DNA from: Amycolatopsis nalaikhensis
Lineage (GTDB): Bacteria > Actinomycetota > Actinomycetes > Mycobacteriales > Pseudonocardiaceae
NCBI RefSeq assembly: GCF_030264295.1
Contig: NZ_CP127173.1
Coordinates: 6,393,501 to 6,457,500, forward strand
Reading direction: 5' to 3'
Length of the DNA: 64,000 nucleotides
This document shows, one piece after another, positions 7,305 through 15,048 of the stretch. The first letter of the stretch is position 1. Each line of letters opens with the position of its first letter. The notes below the pieces were generated by a model. The model was not told the DNA's origin, searched no databases, and was given only the letters and a program-made list of their open reading frames with translations. A program made the translations under genes and the position numbers.

Positions 7305-7310
7305 ACCGGT

Positions 7311-8579
7311 GTGGAGATCACGGGAGAACGCATCGCCGTCATCGGCAGCGGGGTGGCCGGGCTGACGGCGGCATATCTGCTGCAACGCAAGTACGAGGTG
7401 CTGTTGTTCGAAGCCGACGACCGCCTGGGCGGGCACGCGCACACCCACGACGTGCCGAGCTCGCACGGCGGCACCATCGGTGTCGACTCCGGCTTCATCG
7501 TCCACAACGAGCGCACCTACCCGACCCTGCTGAAGCTCTTCGCCGAGCTCGGGGTCCGCACCCGCGAGACCGAGATGTCGATGAGCATCCGCTGCGACGG
7601 CTGCGGCCTGCAGTACGCCGGCGCGAAGGGGCTGGCCGGGCTGTTCGCCCAGCGCGGCAACCTCGCGCGGCCGCGCTACCTGCGGATGCTGGCCGAGGTG
7701 AAGCGGTTCCACCGGCACGCGAAACGGCTGCTGGCGGCGACCGACGCCGGCGACGTCACGCTCGGCGCGTTCCTCGCCATCGGCGGCTACCCCCGCTACT
7801 TCGTCGACCACTTCATGCTGCCGCTGGTGTCGACGGTCTGGTCGGCCGACCGCGTCGACACCCTCAAGTACCCGGCGCGGTACCTGTTCGAGTTCCTCCG
7901 CAACCACGGCATGCTCTCGGTGAAGGACTCGCCGACCTGGCGGACCGTCGCCGGCGGCTCCCGCGAGTACGTCGAGCGCGCGGCGAAGCAGCTGACGGCG
8001 GTGCACCTGTCGACGCCGGTGCGGTCGGTGCTGCGGACCGCGGGCGGTGCCGAGGTCCGCGACGACGCCGACACCCGGTACCGGGTCGACAAGGTCGTCG
8101 TCGCGACGCACGCCGACCAGGCCCTGTCCCTGCTGGCCAACCCCACCCGAGCCGAGCGCGCGGTGCTCGGCGCGTTCCGCTACTCCGCCAACGAAGCCTG
8201 GCTGCACACCGACACGAGCGTGCTGCCGTCGCTGGCCGACGCGCGCGCCGGGTGGAACTACCGGGCGCCGGTCTGCGGCGCGCCGACCGGCGCGGTCCAG
8301 GTCAGCTACGACATGAACCGCCTGATGCGGCTCGACGAGCCGACCGGTTACGTCGTCACGCTCAACCCGGGCGACGGTCCCGCGAAGGAACACCTCGTCG
8401 CGCGGATGGAGTACGAGCATCCGGTCTACACGCCGGAATCCGTTGCGGCGCAACGACGTTTGCCCGAGCTCAACGACGGCGTCCTCGCCTACGCGGGCGC
8501 CTACCACGGCTGGGGCTTCCACGAGGACGGCTGTTCCTCGGGCGCCCGCGCCGCGGAAAGCCTGGGGGTGACGTGGTGA
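7311..8579 (+). CDS. FAD/NAD(P)-binding amine-oxidase-like protein (Rv0449c-like)
   Basis: A 422-residue flavoprotein with an N-terminal Rossmann FAD motif (IAVIGSGVAGLTAAYLL, from residue 8) and the flavin-oxidase element FEADDRLGGHAHT. The downstream fold is that of the amine oxidase/protoporphyrinogen oxidase superfamily. The start is GTG 7311, fixed by the predicted leaderless ECF promoter. It heads an operon whose next start overlaps its stop (GTGA, 8576-8579). In mycobacteria the same gene travels with DUF1365, cyclopropane synthase and sigK, so a role in oxidising or desaturating an acyl lipid is likely but not demonstrated by sequence. Confidence 0.87.
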   Translation: MEITGERIAVIGSGVAGLTAAYLLQRKYEVLLFEADDRLGGHAHTHDVPSSHGGTIGVDSGFIVHNERTYPTLLKLFAELGVRTRETEMSMSIRCDGCGLQYAGAKGLAGLFAQRGNLARPRYLRMLAEVKRFHRHAKRLLAATDAGDVTLGAFLAIGGYPRYFVDHFMLPLVSTVWSADRVDTLKYPARYLFEFLRNHGMLSVKDSPTWRTVAGGSREYVERAAKQLTAVHLSTPVRSVLRTAGGAEVRDDADTRYRVDKVVVATHADQALSLLANPTRAERAVLGAFRYSANEAWLHTDTSVLPSLADARAGWNYRAPVCGAPTGAVQVSYDMNRLMRLDEPTGYVVTLNPGDGPAKEHLVARMEYEHPVYTPESVAAQRRLPELNDGVLAYAGAYHGWGFHEDGCSSGARAAESLGVTW

Positions 8580-9307
8580 CGAACGCGCTCTACGACGCCA
8601 CCGTCGCGCACGTGCGCCGGATCGACCCGCCGCGTTCTTTCGCCCACCGCGTGTACCTGTGGCTGGTCGACCTCGACGCGCCCCCGGAGCTGCCGGGGTG
8701 GCTGCGGCCGTTCGCGCGGTTCGACAGCCGCGACCACTTCGCGGCGGGCGACCCGCGCGGCATCCGGGAGAAGCTGGACGCGTGGCTCGCCGAGCGCGGC
8801 GTCGACCTGCGCGGCGGGCGGGTCGTCATGCTGGCCGCCGCGCGCGTGCTCGGGTACGTGTTCAACCCGATCAGCGTCTACTGGTGCCACGACCCGGACG
8901 GGCGGCTCGCCTGCGTCGTCGCCGAGGTGCACAACACCTACGGCGGGCGCCACGCCTACCTGCTGCACCCCGGCGAGGACGGCCGCGCCCGCGCGGACAA
9001 GGAGTTCTACGTGTCGCCGTTCCAGCGCATGGACGGCGAGTACCGGATGCACCTGCCGCGGCCGGAGGCGCTGCTCGCCCTCACCGTGGCGTTGCACCAG
9101 GACGGCACGACGCCGCTGGTCGCTACGCTGCGGGGAGTTCGCCGCCCGGTGAACCCGCGGTGGCTGGCCCGGCTCGTGCTGGGCAGGCCCCTGCTCCCGC
9201 AGCGGGTGTCCGCGCTCATCCGCCGCCACGGCGTCGCGTTGTGGCTGCGGAAGGCCGCGCTCACCCCGCGCACCCCGCAGAACGCCGGAGGACAGCTGCA
9301 TGGATGA
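8576..9307 (+). CDS. DUF1365 family protein (Rv0448c-like)
   Basis: A 243-residue protein of the DUF1365 family, recognised by FNPISVYWCHD (near residue 98), EVHNTYGGRHAYLL and KEFYVSPFQRMDGEYRM. GTG 8576 overlaps the previous stop by 4 nt, and its own end overlaps sigK by 8 nt, so it is in the middle of a tightly coupled operon. In other bacteria DUF1365 genes also co-occur with a cyclopropane-type methyltransferase and an FAD oxidoreductase. That association suggests a shared fatty-acid modification pathway. The exact reaction is unknown. Confidence 0.87.
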   Translation: MTNALYDATVAHVRRIDPPRSFAHRVYLWLVDLDAPPELPGWLRPFARFDSRDHFAAGDPRGIREKLDAWLAERGVDLRGGRVVMLAAARVLGYVFNPISVYWCHDPDGRLACVVAEVHNTYGGRHAYLLHPGEDGRARADKEFYVSPFQRMDGEYRMHLPRPEALLALTVALHQDGTTPLVATLRGVRRPVNPRWLARLVLGRPLLPQRVSALIRRHGVALWLRKAALTPRTPQNAGGQLHG

Positions 9308-9905
9308 GCAGGCCCGCCAGCGCCCCCTCGCACCGGTGCCCGCCGAAGCCCCGGCGGGTCCGACGGCCGAAGAGCTCATGGTGCGCGTCGCGAAAGGCGA
9401 CGAGCGCGCCTTCGAGCTGCTCTACGACCGGTTCGCCGGGCCGATCTTCGGGCTCGTCCGGCGGATCGTGCGCGACGCGGCCCAGTCCGAAGAGGTCGCC
9501 CAAGAGGTGCTCGTCGAGCTGTGGCGCACCGCGACGCGGTACGCGCCGGACAAGGGCTCGGCGCTCAACTGGGCGATGACCCTGGCGCACCGCCGCGCGG
9601 TCGACCGCGTCCGCTCGGCGCGCGCCAGCACCGAGCGCGAGCAGAAGGCGACCTTCGAGGCCGCCCGCGGCCGCCCGTTCGACGAGGTCGCCGAGTCCGT
9701 CACCGCGCGGCTCGAACGCTCCCAGGTGCGCCGGTGCCTGTCCTCCCTGACCGAACTGCAGCGCGAGTCCGTGCTGCTCGCCTACTACCAGGGCTATACG
9801 TATCGCGAGGTGGCCGAAGTGCTGTCGACGCCGCAGGGAACCATCAAGACGCGGCTGCGGGACGGGCTGATCCGCCTGCGGGACTGCCTGGGGGTGACCG
9901 CTTGA
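9300..9905 (+). CDS. sigK: ECF sigma factor SigK
   Basis: A 201-residue ECF sigma factor. Region 2 spans about residues 25-100 (AFELLYDRFAGPIFGLVRRI, EEVAQEVLVELW) and region 4 about 135-190 (LQRESVLLAYYQGYTYREVA, then TPQGTIKTRLRDG). It overlaps the DUF1365 gene by 8 nt and the anti-sigma gene by 4 nt. Protein class, gene order and divergent promoter architecture all match mycobacterial sigK. It should direct transcription of both arms of this locus, making a positive loop held in check by RskA until membrane proteolysis of RskA. Confidence 0.92.
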   Translation: MDEQARQRPLAPVPAEAPAGPTAEELMVRVAKGDERAFELLYDRFAGPIFGLVRRIVRDAAQSEEVAQEVLVELWRTATRYAPDKGSALNWAMTLAHRRAVDRVRSARASTEREQKATFEAARGRPFDEVAESVTARLERSQVRRCLSSLTELQRESVLLAYYQGYTYREVAEVLSTPQGTIKTRLRDGLIRLRDCLGVTA

Positions 9906-10672
9906 GCACGCCCGAGATGCACACCCTGGCCGGCGCCTTCGCCCTCGACGCGGTCAACGACGTCGAGCGCGCGGAGTTCGCCCGCCACCTCGAACAGTGC
10001 GAGTCGTGCGCCCAGGAGGTCGCCGAACTGCGCGCGACCGCGGCCCGGCTGGGCGCCGCGATGGCCGAGGAGCCGCCGCCGGAGTTCAAGGACCGCGTCC
10101 TGGCCGCCATGCACGCCACCCGCCAGCTGCCGCCGCGGACGCGGCCGGGCTCGCCCGAGCGGCACCGGCGCACCGCCCGGGCGCCGCGCTGGGCGGTGAT
10201 AGTGTCCGCCGCGGCCGCCGTCGTCGGGCTCGCCGCGGGCGGCGTGTTCGGCGGGATCGCGCTGACCCAGCAGCAGGAGCTGAACGCCGCCCAGAGCCGT
10301 CTCGACCAGGCGCGCCAGCGGTACGAGCCGGTGGCGGCGCTGCTGGCGGCCCCGGACGCGAAGGCCGCGCACGGCGAGGCACCGACCGGCGGCGGCGTGA
10401 CCGTGGTCCTCTCGCGGACGCTGAACCGCGTGATGGTGATGGACGCGGGCCTGCCGGCGCAGCCGGGCGGGAAGGTGTACGAAGCCTGGCTGGTCACCGG
10501 CTCGGCCGCGCCGCGCTCGGCGGGCGTGATCGCCGGGACCGGCAACGGCGCCCTGGTCATCGCGGACGGCGTCGGGACCGCCGACCACGTCGCCGTGAGC
10601 GTCGAACCGGCCGGTGGTTCGCCCACCGGGGCACCCTCGGACGTCCTCATGAGCATGCCCGTGCCCGCCTGA
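9902..10672 (+). CDS. rskA: Anti-sigma-K factor RskA
   Basis: A 256-residue single-pass membrane anti-sigma factor. The cytoplasmic N-terminus contains a zinc-binding anti-sigma motif His29-x3-Cys33-x2-Cys36 (HLEQCESC). A transmembrane helix lies at about residues 97-121, and the extracytoplasmic RskA domain follows (GKVYEAWLVTG, SVEPAGGSPTG). TTG 9902 overlaps the sigK stop (TTGA). Members of this family bind SigK and release it after regulated intramembrane proteolysis. The intact ZAS motif suggests redox or zinc input, an inference. It is the last gene before ftsZ. Confidence 0.92.
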   Translation: MSTPEMHTLAGAFALDAVNDVERAEFARHLEQCESCAQEVAELRATAARLGAAMAEEPPPEFKDRVLAAMHATRQLPPRTRPGSPERHRRTARAPRWAVIVSAAAAVVGLAAGGVFGGIALTQQQELNAAQSRLDQARQRYEPVAALLAAPDAKAAHGEAPTGGGVTVVLSRTLNRVMVMDAGLPAQPGGKVYEAWLVTGSAAPRSAGVIAGTGNGALVIADGVGTADHVAVSVEPAGGSPTGAPSDVLMSMPVPA

Positions 10673-10825
10673 GCGGTGCGCCATAGCAGACGGGGCCGAG
10701 GCGGCGATCTCGGCTCCCCGCTCTTGCGCGCCCGAACGTGTTGTGGCAAAACACCTTTGCGACACACGGCGTGCCTACTGGATTAGTGCCTGCCTGGTGC
10801 CTACCGTCCTGCCTAACGTCGGCAG

Positions 10826-10862
10826 TTGACATAACTCTCAATCTGGGGTTGAGGTTGAGAGT
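10826..10862 (+). promoter_or_regulatory. ftsZ upstream -35 box and nested inverted repeats
   Basis: TTGACA (10826-10831) is a perfect -35 hexamer, though no convincing -10 follows at normal spacing. ACTCTCAA (10834-10841) pairs with TTGAGAGT (10855-10862), and CTCAA pairs with an inner TTGAG (10849-10853), giving alternative hairpins. TAACGT at 10814-10819 is a second possible -10. Similar TTGAG-rich repeats precede ftsZ in other actinobacteria, from memory. Confidence 0.45.
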
Positions 10863-10915
10863 CGATCACCGGCCGGCGGGCTGTACGGGCACAACGATCA
10901 GGAAGGCGGACTTCG

Positions 10916-12223
10916 ATGACGCCCCCGCACAACTACCTTGCGGTGATCAAGGTGGTCGGCATCGGCGGTGGCGGCGTGAACGCCGTGAACCGCATGATCG
11001 AGGTCGGCCTCAAGGGTGTCGAGTTCATCGCGGTGAACACCGACGCGCAGGCACTGCTCATGTCCGACGCCGACGTCAAGCTGGACATCGGCCGCGAACT
11101 GACCCGCGGCCTCGGCGCGGGCGCCGCCCCCGAGGTCGGCCAGAAGGCCGCCGAAGACCACCGCGAAGAGATCGAAGAGGTCATCAAGGGCGCCGACATG
11201 GTGTTCGTGACCGCCGGTGAAGGCGGCGGCACGGGGACCGGTGGCGCGCCCGTCGTGGCGCAGATCGCCCGCAAGCTGGGCGCGCTGACCATCGGCGTCG
11301 TGACCCGGCCGTTCACCTTCGAGGGCAAGCGCCGCGGCAAGCAGGCCGAAGAGGGCATTCAGGCGCTGCGCAACGAGTGCGACACGCTCATCGTGATCCC
11401 GAACGACCGGCTGCTGCAGCTCGGCGACATCGGCGTGTCGCTGATGGACGCGTTCCGCTCCGCGGACGAGGTGCTGCTGTCCGGTGTCCAGGGCATCACC
11501 GACCTGATCACCACGCCGGGCCTGATCAACCTCGACTTCGCCGACGTCAAGAGCGTCATGTCCGGCGCGGGCTCCGCGCTGATGGGCATCGGCTCGGCCA
11601 GGGGAGAGGGCCGGGCCATCCAGGCCGCGGAGAAGGCGATCAACTCGCCGCTGCTGGAGGCGTCGATGGACGGCGCCCACGGCGCGCTGCTGTCCATCGC
11701 CGGTGGCTCCGACCTGGGCCTGTTCGAGATCAACGAGGCCGCGTCGCTGGTCCAGGAGTCCGCGCACCCGGACGCGAACATCATCTTCGGCACGATCATC
11801 GACGACTCCCTCGGCGACGAGGTCCGCGTCACGGTGATCGCCGCCGGGTTCGACGCGGGCGCGCCGACCCACAAGAAGCTCGACCCGTCGACGTTCGGGT
11901 CCGGCTCGCGGTCGGGGTCCACCACGGCGTCGGCCTCGGCCGGGCAGGTCGCGAACCCGCCGACGCCGCCGTCGGGCGCCACCCCGGTGCCGCCGGCGGG
12001 CAGCTCCGGCTACCCGGTCGCGCCGCCGCGGTCCCACACGCCGATGCCCTCGGCCTCCGGGAACCAGCCGTCGGGCGGGCTCCCGCAGCCGGGCGGCGGT
12101 TCGCGCGGCTACTCGCCGATCGGTTCCAACGCGACCCAGGGCAGCCTGCCGGGCCGCGCGATGCCGGTGCACGACGACCCGTCCGACGACGAGGTCGACG
12201 TCCCGCCGTTCATGCGGCGCTAG
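10916..12223 (+). CDS. ftsZ: Cell division GTPase FtsZ
   Basis: The 435-residue tubulin-like GTPase that assembles the division ring. The GTP-binding signature GGGTGTG is at residues 103-109 and the T7 synergy loop NLDFAD at 205-210. A Pro/Ser/Gly-rich linker of about 100 residues leads to the conserved C-terminal peptide VDVPPFMRR, which should bind SepF and other partners. AGGAAGG precedes ATG 10916 at suitable spacing. It is the first gene of the division block here. Unusually, rskA rather than ftsQ lies upstream, 243 bp away, so ftsZ needs its own promoter in that gap. Confidence 0.98.
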   Translation: MTPPHNYLAVIKVVGIGGGGVNAVNRMIEVGLKGVEFIAVNTDAQALLMSDADVKLDIGRELTRGLGAGAAPEVGQKAAEDHREEIEEVIKGADMVFVTAGEGGGTGTGGAPVVAQIARKLGALTIGVVTRPFTFEGKRRGKQAEEGIQALRNECDTLIVIPNDRLLQLGDIGVSLMDAFRSADEVLLSGVQGITDLITTPGLINLDFADVKSVMSGAGSALMGIGSARGEGRAIQAAEKAINSPLLEASMDGAHGALLSIAGGSDLGLFEINEAASLVQESAHPDANIIFGTIIDDSLGDEVRVTVIAAGFDAGAPTHKKLDPSTFGSGSRSGSTTASASAGQVANPPTPPSGATPVPPAGSSGYPVAPPRSHTPMPSASGNQPSGGLPQPGGGSRGYSPIGSNATQGSLPGRAMPVHDDPSDDEVDVPPFMRR

Positions 12224-12235
12224 CGCAGTCGGTCC

Positions 12236-12282
12236 GTGAAGGCCTCCTTACCGGCTCCCCAGGCCGGGAAGGAGGCCTTCAC
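12236..12282 (+). terminator. Terminator after ftsZ
   Basis: GTGAAGGCCTCCTT (12236-12249) and AAGGAGGCCTTCAC (12269-12282) form a perfect 14-bp stem with a GC-rich 19-nt loop. It starts 12 nt after the ftsZ stop. There is no long U-tract, as usual in high-GC genomes. Confidence 0.75.
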
Positions 12283-12316
12283 GGCGTTCAGGTGAGGGTT
12301 TTGTTGGCCAGTGGCC

Positions 12317-12461
12317 AGCACCCCAAGGCGGCCTTGGTTGCGTCTGACGCACCGAAGGCGGCCTTCGGTGCTCCACCCATGCCCCCACCGCCACCCTCAA
12401 CGGAGGCGCTGCGCGCCGCAGTGTCCATTCAACGCACCGAAGGCCACATTGGGGCGCTCGG
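12317..12461. repeat. Mosaic palindromic repeat, interrupted copy
   Basis: This element is built from CCAAGGCGGCCTTGG, TGCGT-ctg-ACGCA and CGAAGGCGGCCTTCG. It is then broken by about 60 bp of unrelated sequence and closed by an ACGCACCGAAGGCCACATTGGGGCGCT end. It belongs to the same family as the repeats at 45099 and 54427. It fills the ftsZ-pgeF gap downstream of the ftsZ terminator. Confidence 0.75.
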
Positions 12462-12496
12462 GGCGGGGCCTGCACGGCGTTTGGGAGGATGAAGGC

Positions 12497-13201
12497 ATGC
12501 GAGTGAGGCGGGTCGTCACGACCAGGGCGGGTGGCGCGTCGCGGCCGCCCTTCGACACCTTCAACCTGGCCGACCACGTCGGCGACGACGAGGGGAACGT
12601 CTTCGCCAACCGCAAGCGCCTCGCGTCCGAGCTGGGGCTGGCCGAGGACAAGCTGGCCTGGATGGAGCAGGTCCACGGCCGGACCGCGACCATCGTGGAC
12701 GGTTCGGAGACGAAGGCGGCGGAGGCGACCGACGCGCTGGTGACCGCGACCCCAGGGGTCGCTTTGGTCGTGCTCGTCGCCGACTGCGTGCCGATCCTGC
12801 TGGCCGACGCCGAGGCCGGGGTGGTCTCGGCCGTGCACGCCGGGCGGGTCGGCGCGCGCGTCGGCGTCGTCCCGGCCGCGATCCGGGCCATGCGGGAGGC
12901 GGGTGCCGAGGTCGGCCGCATCGAAGCGCTGCTGGGCCCGGCCATCTGCGGTGACTGCTACGAGGTCCCGGCCGACATGGCCGCCGACGTCGAGAAGCAC
13001 GTCCCGGGCAGCGCCTGCAAGACCCGCAAGGGCACGCCCGGCCTCGACCTGCGCGCCGGGCTCTGGCGGCAGCTCGCCGACCTCGGCGTCGGCAAGATCG
13101 GCGTCGACCCGCGGTGCACGAACGAGGACAAGACCCTCTTCAGCTACCGCCGCGACGGGACCACCGGGCGGATCGCCGGCATCACCTGGATCGAGGCATG
13201 A
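12497..13201 (+). CDS. pgeF: Peptidoglycan-editing/purine nucleoside phosphorylase-like PgeF (YfiH)
   Basis: A 234-residue DUF152/laccase-fold protein. Family members act as a peptidoglycan-editing factor or as purine nucleoside phosphorylase/adenosine deaminase. The zinc-site residues are present: His60 (EQVHGR), Cys97 (VADCVPILL) and His114 (VHAGRVG). The usual Trp-Arg-Gly after HAG reads Arg-Val-Gly, which I take as lineage variation. The start is ATG 12497 behind GGGAGGATGAAGG. Its stop overlaps the next ATG (ATGA, 13198-13201). Position after ftsZ is typical of actinobacteria. Confidence 0.92.
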   Translation: MRVRRVVTTRAGGASRPPFDTFNLADHVGDDEGNVFANRKRLASELGLAEDKLAWMEQVHGRTATIVDGSETKAAEATDALVTATPGVALVVLVADCVPILLADAEAGVVSAVHAGRVGARVGVVPAAIRAMREAGAEVGRIEALLGPAICGDCYEVPADMAADVEKHVPGSACKTRKGTPGLDLRAGLWRQLADLGVGKIGVDPRCTNEDKTLFSYRRDGTTGRIAGITWIEA

Positions 13202-13911
13202 GCACGGACCGCAAGGCCGAGCTGGCCGCGAACCTCGCCGAGGTCGAGGCGCGGATCGCCGCCGCGTGCCGGGCCGCCGGGCGCGCGCGGGACGAGGTCA
13301 AGCTGATCGCGATCACCAAGACGTTCCCCGCGTCCGATGTCGCGCTGCTGGCCGAGCTGGGCGTCACCGACGTGGGGGAGAACCGCGACCAGGAAGCCGG
13401 GCCGAAAGCCGCCGAGGTCCCGGGGCTGCGCTGGCACATGGTCGGCCGGTTGCAGCGCAACAAGGCACGGTCCGTGGTCGGGTGGGCACACGAGGTGCAG
13501 TCCCTGGATTCGGCCCGGCTCGTCGACGCGCTCGCGAAGGCGGTCCGTGCGGCGAGGGACGCCCAGATACGTGACGAACCCCTCGACGTGCTGATCCAGG
13601 CGAGCCTCGACGACGACCCCGAGCGCGGCGGCTGCCCCCTCGACGAGCTGGGCGCCCTCGCCGAGCGTGTCACTCACACGGGTGAACTGCGGCTTCGCGG
13701 CCTGATGGCCGTCGCCCCGCTCGGCGCCGACCCCGCGGCCGCCTTCGAACGGCTCGCTCGCGCGGGTGAGGCCCTCCGCAAAGATCACCCGAATGCCGCA
13801 GAAGTCTCCGCCGGGATGAGCCATGATCTCGAGCAGGCGATCACGCACGGCTCGACCTGTGTGCGTGTCGGAACCGCGTTGCTCGGTGGACGCGGTTTAG
13901 CCTCGCCGTAG
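13198..13911 (+). CDS. YggS/PLPBP-family PLP homeostasis protein
   Basis: A 237-residue single-domain PLP-binding protein of the YggS/PROSC family, which maintains pyridoxal-phosphate balance and has no known catalytic reaction. The cofactor lysine is Lys41 in AITKTFPASD. The family sequences VGENRDQEA, WHMVGRLQRNKA and SAGMSHDLEQAI follow. ATG 13198 overlaps the pgeF stop by 4 nt, so the two are co-translated. The gene is part of the conserved ftsZ-to-wag31 neighbourhood. Confidence 0.94.
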   Translation: MSTDRKAELAANLAEVEARIAAACRAAGRARDEVKLIAITKTFPASDVALLAELGVTDVGENRDQEAGPKAAEVPGLRWHMVGRLQRNKARSVVGWAHEVQSLDSARLVDALAKAVRAARDAQIRDEPLDVLIQASLDDDPERGGCPLDELGALAERVTHTGELRLRGLMAVAPLGADPAAAFERLARAGEALRKDHPNAAEVSAGMSHDLEQAITHGSTCVRVGTALLGGRGLASP

Positions 13912-14008
13912 GGAGCTCGCGCGGCCGTCACGTTTAGTGGTCGCCCGCGCGGGGCACTGACGGCGTGGACTGGTGTCAGTGCGGGAGCGGCTAGGGCTAG
14001 GGAGAGGC

Positions 14009-14605
14009 ATGAGCGCGCTGCAGAAGCTGAAGGCCTACTTCGGGATGGTGCCCGCAGACGACGACGGCTACGACGCCGAGGACGACTACCGGCGCGGTTA
14101 CGACGACGACTACGACTCCTACGAGGAGCCGGCTCCGCGGTCGTCCCGTTCACGGTACCGCGACGTCGACGACACGTACGACGAGCCCGTCAGCCGCAGC
14201 CGGTCACGCTCCGTGGCCAGCGCGGAGCCCGCGGTCCACGGCGCGCTCGCCGTCGACCGGCAGCCGGAGCCCGTGGCGCGCCTGCGCCCGGTCACCGAGC
14301 CCGCCCGGCCGCCGCTGCGTGACCCGCTCAGCCGGATCACCACGCTGCACCCGACGAGCTACGTGGAGGCGCGCGCCATCGGCGAGCACTACCGCGAAGG
14401 CATCCCGGTGATCATCAACCTCACCGAGATGGAGAACGCGGACGCGAAGCGGCTCGTCGACTTCGCCGCCGGGCTGGCGTTCGCGCTCCGCGGGTCGATG
14501 GACAAGGTCACCAACAAGGTGTTCCTTCTCTCACCGCCCGATGTGGACGTGACGGCGGAAGACCGTCGGCGGATTGCCGAGGGCGGATTGTTCCTGCGCG
14601 GCTGA
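14009..14605 (+). CDS. sepF: Cell division protein SepF
   Basis: A 198-residue FtsZ-anchoring protein. The N-terminal MSALQKLKAYFGM helix fits the membrane-binding amphipathic helix. A long charged Asp/Arg-rich linker follows (to about residue 105), then the SepF core domain (HPTSYVEARAIGEHYREG, VDFAAGLAFALRGSMD). ATG 14009 with GGAGAGG just upstream was chosen; an in-frame GTG at 13973 would add 12 residues before the membrane helix. In actinobacteria, which lack FtsA, SepF tethers FtsZ to the membrane, and it lies near ftsZ here. Confidence 0.95.
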   Translation: MSALQKLKAYFGMVPADDDGYDAEDDYRRGYDDDYDSYEEPAPRSSRSRYRDVDDTYDEPVSRSRSRSVASAEPAVHGALAVDRQPEPVARLRPVTEPARPPLRDPLSRITTLHPTSYVEARAIGEHYREGIPVIINLTEMENADAKRLVDFAAGLAFALRGSMDKVTNKVFLLSPPDVDVTAEDRRRIAEGGLFLRG

Positions 14606-14699
14606 AGTCGCGCTTACCGCTGAGCGCAAGCAGACGTGATTTTGTCGACCCGATGCCGCGTCGACCCCCTCAACTGCGTCTTCCGAGGAGGCGCACGGT

Positions 14700-14705
14700 T
14701 AGAGT
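14700..14705 (+). promoter_or_regulatory. -10 box TAGAGT before yggT-family gene
   Basis: TAGAGT ends 6 nt before GTG 14712, so the transcript is probably leaderless. The GAGGAG at 14685-14690 is too far upstream to act as its ribosome-binding site. Confidence 0.5.
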
Positions 14706-14711
14706 AGGTGC

Positions 14712-14996
14712 GTGGAAGCTGTGTGGCTGGTCGTCTGGTACGTGCTGTTCGCCTTCTGGCTGCTGCTGACGGCGCGGATCGTGATCGAACTCGTCCGGAC
14801 CTTCGCGCGTGAGTGGCATCCGGCCGGAGGGGTTGCGGTGACGCTCGAGACCATCTACACAGTGACGGACCCGCCGGTTCGGCTGTTCAGGCGAATCATT
14901 CCGATGGTTCGGATCGGCGGCGTCGGACTGGACTTGTCGATTATGGTGCTGCTGTTGGTTGTGTTCTTCGCGATGCAACTGGCGACTCCAAGTTGA
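14712..14996 (+). CDS. YggT-family membrane protein
   Basis: A 94-residue inner-membrane protein with two transmembrane helices (about residues 3-26 and 72-92) separated by a conserved loop, TDPPVRLFRRIIPMVRIGG. It lies between sepF and wag31, a position conserved across actinobacteria, where family members are thought to take part in division or envelope growth. GTG 14712 appears to be read from a leaderless transcript. No catalytic residue is visible. Confidence 0.92.
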   Translation: MEAVWLVVWYVLFAFWLLLTARIVIELVRTFAREWHPAGGVAVTLETIYTVTDPPVRLFRRIIPMVRIGGVGLDLSIMVLLLVVFFAMQLATPS

Positions 14997-15048
14997 TCGG
15001 GGAGACTTGGGTGGACCCTGCAGGCCATGGAGTGCGTGAGGTGATCTG

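Noticed and set aside
6002..9307. A plus-strand frame of 1101 codons
   Set aside because: Only its last 243 codons (from 8576) match a protein family (DUF1365). The rest is antisense or out of frame to the cyclopropane synthase and FAD oxidoreductase genes.
12497..13201. Loss of catalytic motif in PgeF (HAGRVG instead of HAGWRG)
   Set aside because: The zinc ligands His60, Cys97 and His114 are intact, and I believe the variant is usual in actinobacterial PgeF, so it is not a sign of inactivity.
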